A program made the position numbers and the translations under genes. A stretch of DNA of 64,000 nucleotides, taken from the NCBI GenBank assembly GCA_024734555.1, contig JANPWX010000202.1, positions 372,001 to 436,000 on the forward strand, written 5' to 3'. The notes beneath the pieces are model-generated. The model worked only from the letters and a program-made list of their open reading frames with translations. It did no database searches and was not told the DNA's origin. Each line of letters begins with the position of its first letter. The stretch's first letter is position 1. Below, one piece after another: positions 1 to 11,930 of the stretch. The stretch is from Trochalopteron elliotii. Its lineage: Eukaryota > Chordata > Aves > Passeriformes > Leiothrichidae.

Positions 1-269
1 GCAAAAAAAGCCCCCAACCTGGCTCCTGTGATTAATCTTTCCATCCAGAAATGGGCACGATGCAATTAGTAATCCCATTTTCATTTGTCCAGACTTCAAA
101 AAGCCATTTTATTAGATGAGAGAGATAATGATGAGAATTGAACCTCCAGTTCACTCATGTTTTGTTAACTTGCCATGCACTGAGCTTTTAAATGGCTTTT
201 TGTTACACATTTCATGTATTAACATCCCTCCAGTTCATTATTCATTAAATATTTGGGGGGAGGTCACGG

Positions 270-455
270 ACTTTTTCTCCCAGTGAGACTCAAAGCACTT
301 CACAGAGAAGTTCAGTGTCATTTATGTGCATTATACAGAGGCATGAAATGACCTGTCTGATGTTGTTCAGGAGGTCAGCAACAGGCCTGGACATGGAACC
401 TGCATCTTCTGAGCCCACATTCTACCCACTGAACACTGGTCTCAGTTAGCTGCTG
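270..455 (-). repeat. Ancient MIR/L2-like (CORE-SINE type) fragment
   Basis: Read on the + strand, the stretch follows the reverse complement of the MIR/L2 3' consensus in order. A 'caaagcacttcaca' block comes first, then 'tacagaggcatgaaatga' (matching the 'cagatgaggaaactga' core), 'ggaggtcagcaacaggcctggacatgg', and a final 'ttctacccactgaac' like the end of the family core. The match is imperfect and scattered, as expected of a copy that predates the bird radiation. It is non-coding. It could also be a CR1-L3-type tail that shares this region. Confidence 0.45.
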
Positions 456-1373
456 CAGAGAAAAGTCCCAAAAAAGGGCTGCTGCTTCTTGCTCCCAGAA
501 ATCTGGCAAACAAACCCTGTCTGAGGCAGTGGGTTTCTTTCCCCAGTACAAAATCCAGTTCTCTGGGAGCCAGGACTGTGCCAGGAAAGGCTGCTCACAG
601 GAGCTGGTAGAAACACATTTATGGGTGTGCTCAACCAACAAGGGCTTGTTTGGCTTTTCCCTTTTGCACTGTTATGTTTGAACTTGTTGCTGTTTAATAT
701 GCCAGGAGGGAGTTTGAGAACTGACTTCTGTAGGATAATCCAGGATTCCCAGCCTTTGGCACACTGTGTGGTTCTTGAAATCAGGGTCACAGCTTCCCCC
801 TGTGGAAAGCAAAAAGGCTTGACTGGCTGAGGTGGGGAAGTTGAGCATATGTATAAGTTCAGGCTTTGCCTAGGGGAGGAAAACTTGGATTCAGAGTAAG
901 GGGCTATTAATCTACTAAAACCACTTTTAGATTTCAAAATTAATTTATTAAATCAATACACTTTTCATTTTCCATTTCCAGTCCCCTGGCTGAGCAATCT
1001 GTCAGGATATCAATGCCATAACTTATTTACACACTTTGCTAAATCCTCTAAATGCAAGATTTGACATCTCATTTTTCTCTTAGTCATTCCAAGCTCCCCT
1101 TTGCAATCGTGACTGATTGAGCATTACCAGGATATAGAAAAATGTGGAACCAGGCTGGTACTGAGCAGTACAAGCTAAGGTGCCTGGCTGCTTGCCCTGT
1201 TCTAGTCCCAAATATGAGCTATGGCCAGCTGAAAAGAGGGTTCAAGAGCAAGTCTTGAAGCATTTTGTTGTCACACCTTTTCTACTCCTATGGAGAAAGG
1301 AGGACATGAATATGATGAATTCATCTCTCTCCATCTCTGACACAAGTTGGTACACTTGGTAGAGGCATGAGAA
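456..1373. other. Unassigned non-coding stretch
   Basis: A 163-codon open frame lies on the minus strand (446-937) and overlaps a plus-strand frame of 69 codons. It shows no motif, no codon bias that I can see and no family resemblance, and it begins inside the neighbouring ancient repeat. I treat it as chance. Nothing else stands out. Confidence 0.5.
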
Positions 1374-1428
1374 TTTTATTATTATTAATAATATTATTAT
1401 TATTATCATAATTATCATAATTATTCTT
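1374..1428. repeat. (ATT)n imperfect microsatellite
   Basis: Runs of att/aat trinucleotides with a few 'cata' interruptions continue for about 55 bp. The minus-strand translation is an isoleucine-rich run, which explains the short open frame called across it. The interruptions suggest an old, slowly mutating tract. Confidence 0.85.
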
Positions 1429-2917
1429 ATGGAAGAGTTGCTATTTAAAAGCAGAACAGAAATTCTTTGCAATATCTTAAAAGGCCAGTTATTGGTTCTA
1501 TGAAGTATCAGCTACTGCATTTATCATTAACATGGGACACACTCATGCAAAATATTTTCTCAGGGCAGTAAAAATACTCAGAGCCATATATGAAATAAAA
1601 CAGTCCTAGGTGTAAAAAGTGATCAGGAAAATGCCAGTGACATTATAACTATTTAGCACAGCAACAATTCTGACTAGAGGGAAGAAATAGAGAGCAGGGT
1701 AACAAGTGAGGGAGAGGAACTATTGTTGTATGGAATGGAAATCCTGGGTAAAATCCTGAAGGGAGTTTGCCATTATTTGAACGGGGTTTTTTATTCTTTA
1801 AGAACAGGAGGAAAAAAGGTAGAGAGGAAAAATGCATGAAAACGTTTAAATGTGAAAGATTTGCTTTTGCTTTCTGGTATTATATTCTGTTCATTGCTGC
1901 ACTAAGTTGTATCTGTATGTGTGTTTTAACATCTCATTATCTGGTGGTCTTTAAGAAAATATGAGAACTTAAGAACAAAAAGCCAAACAAAGCCCACATT
2001 TGCTCTTGCCAAATCTTATCTTTTTAATACAGAAGGATAATCATGAACACGTCCACTGAGTGGTTGAATATATTCCTTCTGTTTCTCAAATTATACTTCA
2101 TAATTAGCTTTTAACTATCTCCACCAGCACCAAATCAACATATTTAAGTATTTTCTTCTGCTTTATAAAGCCAAAGGCTCTGCAGATCATAAGGTAGATT
2201 CCTATCTCCCCCAAACACTTGTCACTTCAATACTCCATCACATTGCTGTGGATAGAATTAGTTTTTGCCACTTGCGATTCAGTGGGAAACCCTTCCCTGG
2301 ACCTCAGCAAACGCCCCAAGCCTGGGTGTGATCTGGCAAGGTCAGACTGAAAACATCTCTCCACACTTACTTAAAGCAAGGCACGGCTCAAACCCTGCTT
2401 TGTCCAGCTGTCAGAGGCCTGAAGTGGGAAGTAGCTGAGGTACAAAGACAGAGAGATTGATCAACTAGAAATACATCCATCGGAACTTGGGGCTGAGGTG
2501 TCTCAGGATCCTTCTCTCCAGGCTTTTCAGCAACCATCCCTGCCAGAAATACAACAAACACCCATGCTTTTATTAGCCCCTTTGGTATCTAATAAGGCTG
2601 GGTTTGACAGCTCCAGCTTCTGGATTCCTGCTGCAGCAGCCTGCTCCTGCTTGTATGCTCTTAAGATAGGAGTCCATGAGGGTGGGACCTGTTAAATACA
2701 GAAATACTGGAAAAAATGGGCTCAGAAATGTCTCCTTTGCAGTGGGAGGTGGGAAAGAACATTTAATTGAGCTGCTCTACTGCTCTCATGAATCCAGGAG
2801 AGAAAAAACCCATAAGGACTTTAGAGAGAGAAAATTAAGGAGTTCAGAGTCACTGTTTGAAGGCACTGTTCTGTCATGCTTTGCTCACCTCAAACAGATT
2901 CAGAAATTAAGGCTGTA
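1429..2917. other. Unassigned non-coding stretch
   Basis: No gene, LTR or CR1 signature was recognised. The part around 2040-2300 is AT-rich, single-copy in appearance and without low-complexity runs. It could hold conserved elements, but no particular motif argues for it. Confidence 0.4.
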
Positions 2918-2937
2918 CCCCCCCCCCCCCCCTCCCC
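2918..2937. repeat. Poly-C run (C15 T C4)
   Basis: Fifteen cytosines, one thymine and four more cytosines stand on the + strand. The complementary strand is therefore a long G run with the potential for G-quadruplex structure, and the C strand for an i-motif. Length calls in such runs are often unreliable. Confidence 0.9.
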
Positions 2938-4807
2938 GCAGGTCCTGAAATCTGGTAAAAGGAGCAGAGCCTGACCACCAGTTCTTGGGCAAGAATTGTA
3001 GAGCCAGCACAGAGGAAATTTTGTTTCCTGATTTGTGAACTGAAAAGACGAATTGGGGATGAAATAAATAGGAAATTCCATTAACACCCATGTGCAGAGA
3101 ATTTTCTGACTGGCTACAAAAGGCTGTCAAAATTGGAGCAAAATTCTACTTTCTTAGAGCCCACAAGTGTCAGAGCATAACTCAGGACTCTACTTGGAAA
3201 GTGGAGAGATGCCCTGAACTTTGAGTCAGGAACAAGAATAAAACACCAGAAGTACAAAAACTATGGTTAGGAGTGTTCTCCTGCATTTAAAGACATCCTA
3301 AAATCATCAGTGATCTTGAGACAGAAAATTTCTTTTACCTTTAACTCTCCAATTTCTCAACCAGTCTTCAATCCTTAGGGTGTGCCCTTCGTCTTCATCC
3401 TTATTTCTCAGACAATCCAATCTATTTGCCTTTGGGGCAGAAAACCTCCAAATGTTGGCACTCAGGGAAAATTGAATGGATTTGCTTCCACAAGGGAAAA
3501 TCCCCAAATAACAAGGAAGTGCTTTTGAATGCACTGACTCTAATTATCCTTGCTTCTTTTTTAATATCTCTTCCATTGTTTTGTAGAGAATTAACACATT
3601 TCCAGAAGTATATAATGACCCCATTCTTATTCTTGAATGGTTTTTACCTCCAAGTCTGTAACTTGAATATTGGGTACCCCTGAAAACAATTGAACCCAAG
3701 ACTGCCAGCTGCTTGAAGACTGCTTTATTCTGTGTGTCTCACTACCAAATATTCTGGAAAGATCACTACCACATCCACGAGAGATAAGGGAGAGCTTGAA
3801 AGCTCTAGTTCATAGTGTTATTCTTCATAGTTCTTCCTTCAGTGGCAGGCTTGCAGCAGTGTTTTTTTTTTTTAAAAAAAGGTAATTAAGACATTACATC
3901 AATCAGAAAAGCTAATCAGAACAAAATGCTGATTTCTGTCCTCTGTTCTGTTCCTCTCTCTCTCTTTGGAGAGTAGTTGCTGATATGTGTGCTGGACTTC
4001 TAATCCTTTAATGGGGGCACAGGCTTTTGAAGACTCCCTCTCAGAGGTGCTATTACCAAATATATGCTTCTAATTTAACTTCTCATGCCGTATTACAGTA
4101 GCCTGAAGCAATTTTAGGTGTTGAGTTTGTGAGAAAAGCCCAATGTTGATGTTTATCAGATGACCTTTTAAAGGGTAATGTGGGGGTTATCCATTGGCAT
4201 GATTAAGACCATATGTAGGTGACTTTTCCCAGGCATTTCTTCCCGCTTTTCAAAATCCCATCTATTTTTATCCAAATTCAGCCAGGTACCTTTCATCTCT
4301 GGTATGTTCATGGGCATGACAAAATGAGACTGAAGCAAAGCATGTACTCGTTTGGAGTGATTTCTATTAGAAAAGTCAGGAAAATTTTCATGCATTAATA
4401 TCTAGTGTCAACACAATGTTATTGTAGATAAACTCCAACTTTCTTTTCATTTTGACCCTCTCAGATATTTACAGCAATGCTCCTTTCCCTCCTCTGCTGA
4501 ATTGTCCCTTTTCACAAAGACCTCTTGAAAGACTGTGGAGAAATGACTTTTCTCTGTGAGATTCAACTTTTAGTGACCTTGCAGGGACATCCTGCTATGA
4601 AGCTGCTGAGAGACAGGGATTTGAGGAATCCATTATCTGTGTCATAAACAAGGACAGAGAACAAATCTCCCTTGATGCTTTACCTGTGAGAGTATCATTT
4701 TTGCCATTTTGGAAGCTCAGTATTTTCCTCATGGCTCACTGTCTTGGTAGAGACCTGTTGCCAATGTTTCCTGCAAGTCTTTGAAAATATATTATTAACA
4801 TGTATTG
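2938..4807. other. Unassigned non-coding stretch
   Basis: No gene or recognisable transposable element was seen. A T12A7 junction lies at 3862-3880 and a short TC run near 3955-3964. All frames are broken by stops within about 90 codons. Confidence 0.45.
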
Positions 4808-4903
4808 TGTTTTTTTCATTTTTGTGGTTGTTTTTTGGTGGTTTTTTTTTTTGGGGGGGGGGGTGGGTGGGTTGGGTTTTTTTGGTTTTGTTGTTGTTTT
4901 TTG
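4808..4903 (+). repeat. T/G-rich low-complexity tract with G-quadruplex motif
   Basis: The tract is made almost only of T and G on the + strand. Its centre, 4853-4876, is an 11-G run followed by three short G runs separated by one or two T, which fits the G3+N1-7 quadruplex pattern. The flanks are gtt/ggttt repeats. The open frames across it, rich in Phe, Gly and Val, are compositional artefacts. Confidence 0.85.
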
Positions 4904-6814
4904 TCAGACTGAAGATCTTCCTGTTACTGGGTGTCAGCACCATCAGCTGGGATTGCTTAAAGAGATGCCATGGGTAAGACTGATTGCAAAGAACAGGTGG
5001 AGCTATAAAGGTGAATATGGTCGTTAGATGTGAGCCAGGGAAGTGGGTGATGAGGCAGGAATTCACAGGAACTACAAACCCTTTCAGGGGAGGAAATAGG
5101 GCAAGCACCTTATGAAGACTTCAGGTTTATAAACTACACTTGAAAGGACTTTTTCAATGGATCAGGACTTTGGTTCATGTAAGTAGTTTTTATGACTCAG
5201 TGTTTTGATGAAAGTTACAGGATTGTCTAAAATAAATGCATCTTGCAGCAGTTCAGTATTGGAAAGCTGGTGACATTTTAAGTTTTTCTGCCCCAGATTT
5301 GTAGTTTATTAGTGGGAAGTATTAATTACTCCTCTGCCACCAACCATCCTAGTGCTGAGACATGCTTAGGAGATACAGATGAGAAAAAAACTCCAAGCCC
5401 CAAAGTTATGTATGTGTTGCCTTCAGAAAGAAATTAGGAGAGAGGTATGTGTGATATCATATAAGGTATAATAACAGAGAAAAAAAAAAAACATTTGTTT
5501 CTGCCGATGTATTAAAGGGTCTTTTAATTGAAGGCCTGCAAGCCTGGGGCTGTTCATGGCTCAGCTGTTCCAGAGAACTGGGAAGTTTTCAGGCTTTGAA
5601 AGGGTTTGCGAAAGTGCAATATCCATGGAGGCCAGCAGCCAGGTTTTGCCTTTTCCATGGTAGTTACAGTAGCTCCTTTTCTGGGAAAACATTACACAAA
5701 GGTTGGGACTTTGCTGGAGAATACTCATGGATCTCCCCTCAGCCCAAATGTACGAAGTATGTTCAAATAGCATTGAAATAGCTTGTCCATAAATTCTGGT
5801 AATAACAGTCATGAATATTATCTCACCAGTTGTACTTCCCTCCCTGCTTGTGTTCCCCAGTAGCTTGCAAAAGCTATCACCATAACATTTAGGGTAGGAT
5901 TTAACATGGGAAATTGGGCTCCTTAATGTGAAAGAAGGCTTTGAAAAACTCAGCCTTAGCAAACGGCAGCTAATAGTAATGATAACAATAATAGAGATAA
6001 GCCAATTCATATCTCCCCACCCAAAATATTTATCTAATGAATTAGTTATTGTATTTTGTTTTCTGAGGGGTGGGTTGGTAGCCTTTTGCTTTGCGACAGA
6101 CCCGGAGGAGCTCTTGTGCAGCCTGATGCCAAGAATATGTGTTATTTCATATTCTGTTATTTGTTTTGGGTTTAAGGTGGTGAGAGGAAATTCCCCAGCA
6201 ATCAGCCCTAAGTGGTTTTTCAGTGAGCTAGTCTTTCAGTGCTTGAACATCACTTAGTAGAGGAGGGGGGAAAGAAAAAAAATCCCTTTATCTGCTTCTT
6301 GTAATTCAGAAATTTGCCATCTATCTAGAGAAAAGCATTAAAAAAAACCCCAACAAAAACAAGCAAGCCCAAACATTTGAGTGTACCCAAATTAATTCTG
6401 GTGTCATTTCATCTGCCTAATTGGGCCTAAAAATAGCCTGTGGGAAGGAGGACCAGCAGCCTCCAGTGTCTGAAGCAATTTGTATCAATTATTTCCCAAC
6501 GTACCAGTCGTGAGTGAAAGCCCTTGCCTGAGTGCCTCCATTAGCCAGGTGTCAGAGCTCTGTGTTTTCATTCCAGGCTTTTCCCTGGGAACAGGCTGTG
6601 CGTGCACCAAACAGCACCAAGGAGGAACTGGAGCCTTGACAGGACCAGGAGGGTGCCCAGAGCAGCTCTGCAAGCAGAGTGAGTGCCTTCACTGCTCTGT
6701 CATCACCAGTCCCTGAGAGCAATCACCACCCACCAACAGTTCCTTGAGATAAGGCCGAGCCAGCTGGGAGAAGAAAGCCTTTGATATCCCCTGCCTTGCT
6801 GAGTAAGTATGCCA
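4904..6814. other. Unassigned non-coding stretch
   Basis: There is a poly-A run near 5480-5491 and an A/C-rich run at 6339-6374. The part at 5930-6055 is AT-rich with ATTAGTTATT/TAATGATAA-type motifs and could be a conserved element. The 149-codon minus-strand frame at 5561-6010 has no recognisable feature and is probably chance. Confidence 0.4.
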
Positions 6815-6905
6815 TAACAATAATACTTTGAACTTTTACAGCACCTTTTCATACCAGGGGCTGAGTGCTCCACAAACATTCATTCCCCAAGCTTGTACCA
6901 CCCAT
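6815..6905 (-). repeat. Ancient MIR/L2-like 3' end
   Basis: The + strand carries 'aataatactttgaacttttacagcaccttttcat', then 'ggctgagtgctccacaaacattcattcccc'. This matches the reverse complement of the amniote MIR/L2-type tail, in which 'aataatacttagcacttatatagcgccttttcat' precedes 'ctcaaagcgctttacaaacattaa'. The copy is diverged. It ends shortly before a poly-T run that may be a later insertion or expansion. Confidence 0.5.
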
Positions 6906-6916
6906 TAGAGGAAACC

Positions 6917-6938
6917 TTTTTTTTTTTTTTTTTTTTTT
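6917..6938. repeat. Poly-T run (T22)
   Basis: This is an uninterrupted thymine homopolymer. It may be the reverse-oriented tail of a retroposed sequence, but no retropseudogene or SINE body was recognised on its 5' or 3' side. Confidence 0.9.
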
Positions 6939-8549
6939 GCATTGTACCACTTTCTCAGGCCAGACCTTCCAAAGAGCTCAACACCCATTTTGCCAGCACT
7001 GGAGAAATGATTTCCTTTGTGTTCCCACTTTGGCCAATATCAGTAATATTTACACAGCTCCTGCCCCAAAATGGTTATAGCTAGACTTCTTCAGGTCTGC
7101 AAAAACTGAGTTAAAAAACTTGTGAACTGCTTTGTCTTCTTCTTATAACCCTCAGAGCACCCTCATGAGAACTTTCTTGAGAAAGCAAAATTCCTGCAAC
7201 CCTCCACCCAGTTTTAGTCAGACCCTTCTGTTGTCTGTAGCCAGATTTCTTTTTTAGCTGATGTAAAACCTTACAAGAAAAGTAGATGCATTTGTTTTGT
7301 TCATCAGAAGTATTTTCTGTAATGTTCTTCTGTTTGGAAACAGAGCAAGAGCATACTTGTCTCAGACACAGACATACCATAGATAAATAGAGATGCTACA
7401 TCCCAGATAGGCATTGTATTGTGCTTTGCTACAGCAGGCAACAGGATTAAACTTTGATTTTCATCTCCTGTCTGCATTCTCAGTGAGAAAATACAGTCAA
7501 GGCCAATTTTGTAGTTGATCTATCTCTGTGGAAAGTTGATTTTAAAGTGGTGCCAAATGTTAGTGGAGAATCACAGTTCAGGTTTTCACAGTGACAATAG
7601 CAGAGTCTTGCAGGGAGGGTGAGCTAAGAGTGCACTCTGCAGCCCAGAGGAAAATATAGGTACCTTCCAGTCACTGCTCCATTTGGTGAGTACACATATT
7701 TAATTTTCTGAAAGGACATCTCCTGTACAAGCATTCACAGTGTTCATATCTACCCCTGCCCCTTGTCTGGCCAGTGCATCCAAAGGGTAAAGCCTTGACA
7801 TGGGATACAGCATCTGAGTCCTTCTCCAAAGCTGAACAATCCTCTGATGCCTTCAGCTCTCATTTCCCCTGATGCGACTGAAAATCAATAAATCCCCTTT
7901 AATCTGTTTAATTATAGGGCAAAGGAACTATGTTAGCTGGAAACACAGCTATCAGCTTATTCCTCTTCCTAAAGTGTGCCAAAGTCTTTGGTCGTGCAAA
8001 TCCCATGAATCTGAGGCAGATAATTCAAACACTTGTTACAGTGACCCCAATCGCTGAAAATAGAAATGTAAACTTCAGACATAGGGTTGCTTATCCAAGC
8101 CAAGTTTCTAATCTTTTGAGATTTGCCCATCACAAATCATAAATGCAAAGTGGGAAAAAGGGGGAAATTCGGAGTGATAGAGCCTAGCTAAAAGCTATCA
8201 AAAACATCATCTCTTCAAGTAAGGCTGGAATAACATGGAAATGGGATATAGCCTGATGATCGGTTGAACTTCCTTTAACATGTACCCCTGGGAAAACAGA
8301 GAGACACTAAAGCCTAAATGTGGAAATAAAAAGAAAAAGAGAGACAGACGGGCAGAAGAAGCAGAACTGTTTGACCAGTCTTTGAACTGCTGGAAAGATG
8401 TGTCCCCCACATCACTTTCTTAACTTTCCCTGCAATTCTGCAGCTGTGTTTCTCACAACTCACGTCTGAGGTGGCTGGGCACGTAAGAATAACACTGACA
8501 GGGGGGTGCAGGGAAGGTGCTAATCTTTTGCCATGTGTGTAGGTATGTA
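6939..8549. other. Unassigned non-coding stretch with a possible conserved block
   Basis: No gene was recognised. The part at 7870-8150 is free of low complexity, moderately AT-rich and contains 'ctgtttaattatagg', 'gtgcaaatcccatg' (octamer-like) and 'aatcgctg'. I list it only as a possible conserved element. The remainder shows nothing I can name. Confidence 0.35.
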
Positions 8550-8720
8550 ATCACTTAGCAGATAATCTCAGCCTCTGTAAAGACAGCCATTCATTTTAAA
8601 ACAAAGACCAAACTCACTGCTGCTGCCGGGAAGCTCTGATCAGTTTATAATTTAGCTTTAGCCCTCAAAAAGTCCTCATCATTAAGGTGAAAGATTTGTG
8701 TAAATCAGAATAGCCCCAAC
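8550..8720. promoter_or_regulatory. Candidate conserved non-coding element
   Basis: This is an AT-rich, unique-looking stretch with several transcription-factor-like words in a row: 'cagataatct' (GATA-like), 'agtttataatttag' and 'catcattaaggtg'. It has no repeat signature and no reading frame. The call rests on texture alone. An alignment to other birds would be decisive. Confidence 0.25.
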
Positions 8721-11421
8721 TTCCTTGCAACCCAGAGCATCAGTGTCCTCTGACTGAGCTTCTCTGTCACTGCCACCACAGGGTGACTGTCTTCCCTCTG
8801 GACAGGCACTGCATCAATAAGGCAGCGGAAGGTGAAATGATGGAAATCAATCTGCCTCTCATTAGTGGGATGAATAGAAGTGTTCTGGGGAGAGGGATCG
8901 ATGAGGGGCTGAGGAGATGTGGTAAGAACTGGTTAAAAGAGGGATTGAAGAAGTATGTTAATACTTGTTTGTTTTTTTTTTTTTCTGATAATAAGTTTGG
9001 AATAAGCTTTGGAGGACTTTTGGATAATGGTGTCTCAAGTGAACAGTGTCACGTACACTCCCAGTATAAACACTGCTTGATAAAACGAGCTCAGGGGAAA
9101 TGTTTTGTGTGCAGGTGCCTTTATGTTTTTAGAGATTTCAGGGAGTTTTAAAATAAGAACCACACATTTTCCTGTAATGAGCACGGGTGTTTGTAGTTGC
9201 ACTGGAACTGAGCCACTGAACACACACAAATATTCTGTAGGCATAAGATATATTTGTGTTTATGTTTGCCTGTGCTCAGGCACACACAAGCCTACACAAA
9301 TAGCAGGAGAGCCACTTATACATATTTATTTCCCTTTTTCCTACTAGGTAGAATATTCATTGCTGTATTTGTAGCCCAAATTACTCCCAAGGAGGAAAAA
9401 AGGGATTTGCCTATGAGCAGAAATAGATATGAGGAAATGTTTCACTCTGGATGCAGTGAGAAGTGTGGTATTGAAGCAGTTCTGGAACAGGCAGTGTGGA
9501 CACAAGAAGAGGTCTTTTCCCAGGCCTGAGCACCTTGCATTTCTCACAACACAAATATGGCATTGCTGCTTCTGGGAGCGGGGCCAGCTCATTGCAATGC
9601 AGCACTCCAGAGGGAGGCAAGGCAATTTGCCACGACACCTTTTCCATCTTGCTTCCTTGCTCACTGCTGCAGTTACAGATGGCCAACATTTGTGTCTTAA
9701 ACATTTATCCTGCAAAATAGAGACTTTTGTATAAAAAGTATTTGGTGCACCAAAATATTTCCCTTAAATTTAAATTTTCATCTTGTTTCGGTCTTCAGAA
9801 AACACTTTGAAATTTCAGATGTTGTTTTTCCTCCTTTTTGTCACCTTCCTTCTGTCTCACACTCTGTTTTCTGAATGCAGTAGATATTTGCCAAGGTTGA
9901 AGGATTCGGTAGGAGGGTCATTTTCTCCTTTTTTTCCCTCTACTTTATTATTTTTCCAATTACTTAAGGCTGTAGCTATATTAATAGTGTAGTGCATTAA
10001 AAGTTTGGCTAGCACAGGATCTCAGCCTCCTATCACACCTCTTAATGAAATAAGTACAAGATAAAAGATTATATTCGAATCATCTTTTTTTTCTCCTTTA
10101 CTTGAAGTTTGTAAAATTACCAAATAGATGTAAAAATAGAGAGAAGCATTTCTTAAAATTTTGACATTGAAGTTTTTCATGCAGTCAGTGGCAGATGGAA
10201 ACTATTACTGGGAAAGAAACAGAAGTGAGAAATTTTACAAATATTTTGGATGAAGGAATACAATTTGTCACAATTTAAACTCTGAAATATAAGCAATTTC
10301 AGAATTAAATGAGTATTTAGAAAACTCTGCTTCTTGTCTCTGTACCTTGTACATGCAAGTTGAGGGCAGGGTTTAGATGGGTTTTGGCTGAAAAGCAGCA
10401 CTTCAAGTTCACAAGACACCAAGAAACTTCATCTCTTCACATTTGGGTTACATCCCAAAATCAGACCAAAACAAGGAGCTTTCAAACTCCTGGTGAGCTG
10501 GAATTCCTGAGAATATTTTCTTCTGAATACAGCAGAACATGTTGCTCCTAAAACAAAGCCTGTCTGCTCAGAGCTCCAGATTCCTGGGCCTGCAGCAGTC
10601 CTCAAGGAATCAAGATGTACATGTTTTGCTGCTGAGTGTATTTGAGATGTCCCAGTTTATTTTTGACAGGACTTGTTGCCAGGCTCAGTGTCAGCGTCTA
10701 GAAATCAAGATGAGATTCTTCAGCACAGTGAATCTGTATTTTACATCTTAACTTGCGTATCTCAAAAAACACCCTGGAGTGGGTGGACTTTGCACCTCTC
10801 AGCTTCAGGTAGCCAAGATTTTGTTTAAAGGTTCTCTTAGAGGTTTGGACTGATTTCAAGGCTCACCCTGAATCCTACCTGTGTCTCATGCTTTTTGCTT
10901 GTGGATTCAGAGTTTTGTAGTGACCCAAACTAGTTCAGATCCTGCAGAGGGACTACGTGAAAAGGGATGGGTTCTGCATGTCCTTCAAAAAGGTTTGTAA
11001 TATTAAGGAAAAACTTATTACAAGAGAGAGAATATATGCAGGGATGACAAATAATTACTTTCACAGAGTATAAACGAGGTGTTTATTCCCACACAGAGAA
11101 GTGGATCAGCTGTTTCACTAGGAAAGGTCAGGTTTTTATGTGTCTTCTTATGACACACTTGGGTGAAGCTCTTTGAGAGCAGTTCTAGGAAGCTGCTGCT
11201 GCATTTCTGAGCATCTGAATGATGGTTAGAACGTCACGTGTACAAGGTGATTAATGGCCACTGTTGCCAGGATTTTATAATTTGTGGCTGTTATCAGAAG
11301 TTGATGGGTTTTGGCCATTCATATGAAGATGGGAAAGGCTGCCAGGGGTCTGGCTCTGCCCATGGCTACACACAGCCCCCCAAAGAGCAGCAGGGCTGGG
11401 GTGAGGAGCACAGGGTGGTCA
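8721..11421. other. Unassigned non-coding stretch
   Basis: Poly-T runs occur near 8968 and 10085. Between 9344 and 9734 frames of about 75-123 codons are open on both strands at once. That reflects low stop density, not coding, and none resembles a known family. No transposable element was recognised. Confidence 0.4.
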
Positions 11422-11503
11422 CCGTGGTTTATCCCTCCGGGAGCGGGAACGGCGGCGGCAGCTTTGCCGCAGAGCAGCGCGGGAGGAAACGCAGAACAAT
11501 CGG
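11422..11503. promoter_or_regulatory. CpG-dense patch
   Basis: About eleven CpG dinucleotides fall within some 80 bp, including 'gagcgggaacggcggcgg' and 'cagcgcgggagg'. CpG stays higher than the surroundings down to about 11930. The patch is much shorter than a standard CpG island. In a CpG-depleted genome this density suggests an unmethylated regulatory site, perhaps a minor promoter. No coding exon was recognised next to it. Confidence 0.4.
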
Positions 11504-11641
11504 CAGGGAAATCCAACCCAAAATAATGAGCTGGCCTTCACAAAAAGGAAAGGTCACTGTTTGAAAGCCACTATTTGAGAGCTGGGAGGGGTTAAAAAAG
11601 AGTGAGTGGAGGCGACTCAATGCCTCTGCGGTTCCAAAGAA

Positions 11642-11659
11642 TTCCTTTTTTATAAGGAA
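11642..11659. other. Short dyad with TATA-like core
   Basis: Six-base arms TTCCTT (11642-11647) and AAGGAA (11654-11659) are exact inverted complements around an AT spacer that includes TATAAG. It lies in the CpG-enriched interval 11422-11930. It could be a TATA-like element or a chance small palindrome. Confidence 0.25.
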
Positions 11660-11930
11660 AACAATGCGGGAGAACAATGTGGATACTTGCGGTGCTTTCG
11701 AGGCAGTAGATTTTTTTTTTTTCTTTCCCTTATAGAAAATAAATTGGAACTGCTTCCATAAACAAGAGGCATTGGCTACAGAAGAAAGCGGGAGCTTTTG
11801 TGGAGATTTAAAAATAACTAAAAGTAAAGGAGCTCACTGGCAAAGCGTTCCGTGTTCTCAGCATTGCACGGAAAACACGATGCAGCCTCAGAGTTTGGGG
11901 AAGGGAAAGGCTACGAAAGCAGATTGGGAG

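Noticed and set aside
446..937. 163-codon open frame on the minus strand
   Set aside because: It overlaps an ancient repeat and another frame, has no recognisable motif, and no splice or promoter context was seen.
9344..9734. Several overlapping frames of about 75-123 codons on both strands
   Set aside because: Simultaneous openness on both strands reflects few stop codons by chance. No translation looked familiar.
10060..10080. 'tattcgaatca', considered as a tRNA T-loop (B box)
   Set aside because: There is no acceptor stem, A box or cloverleaf around it.
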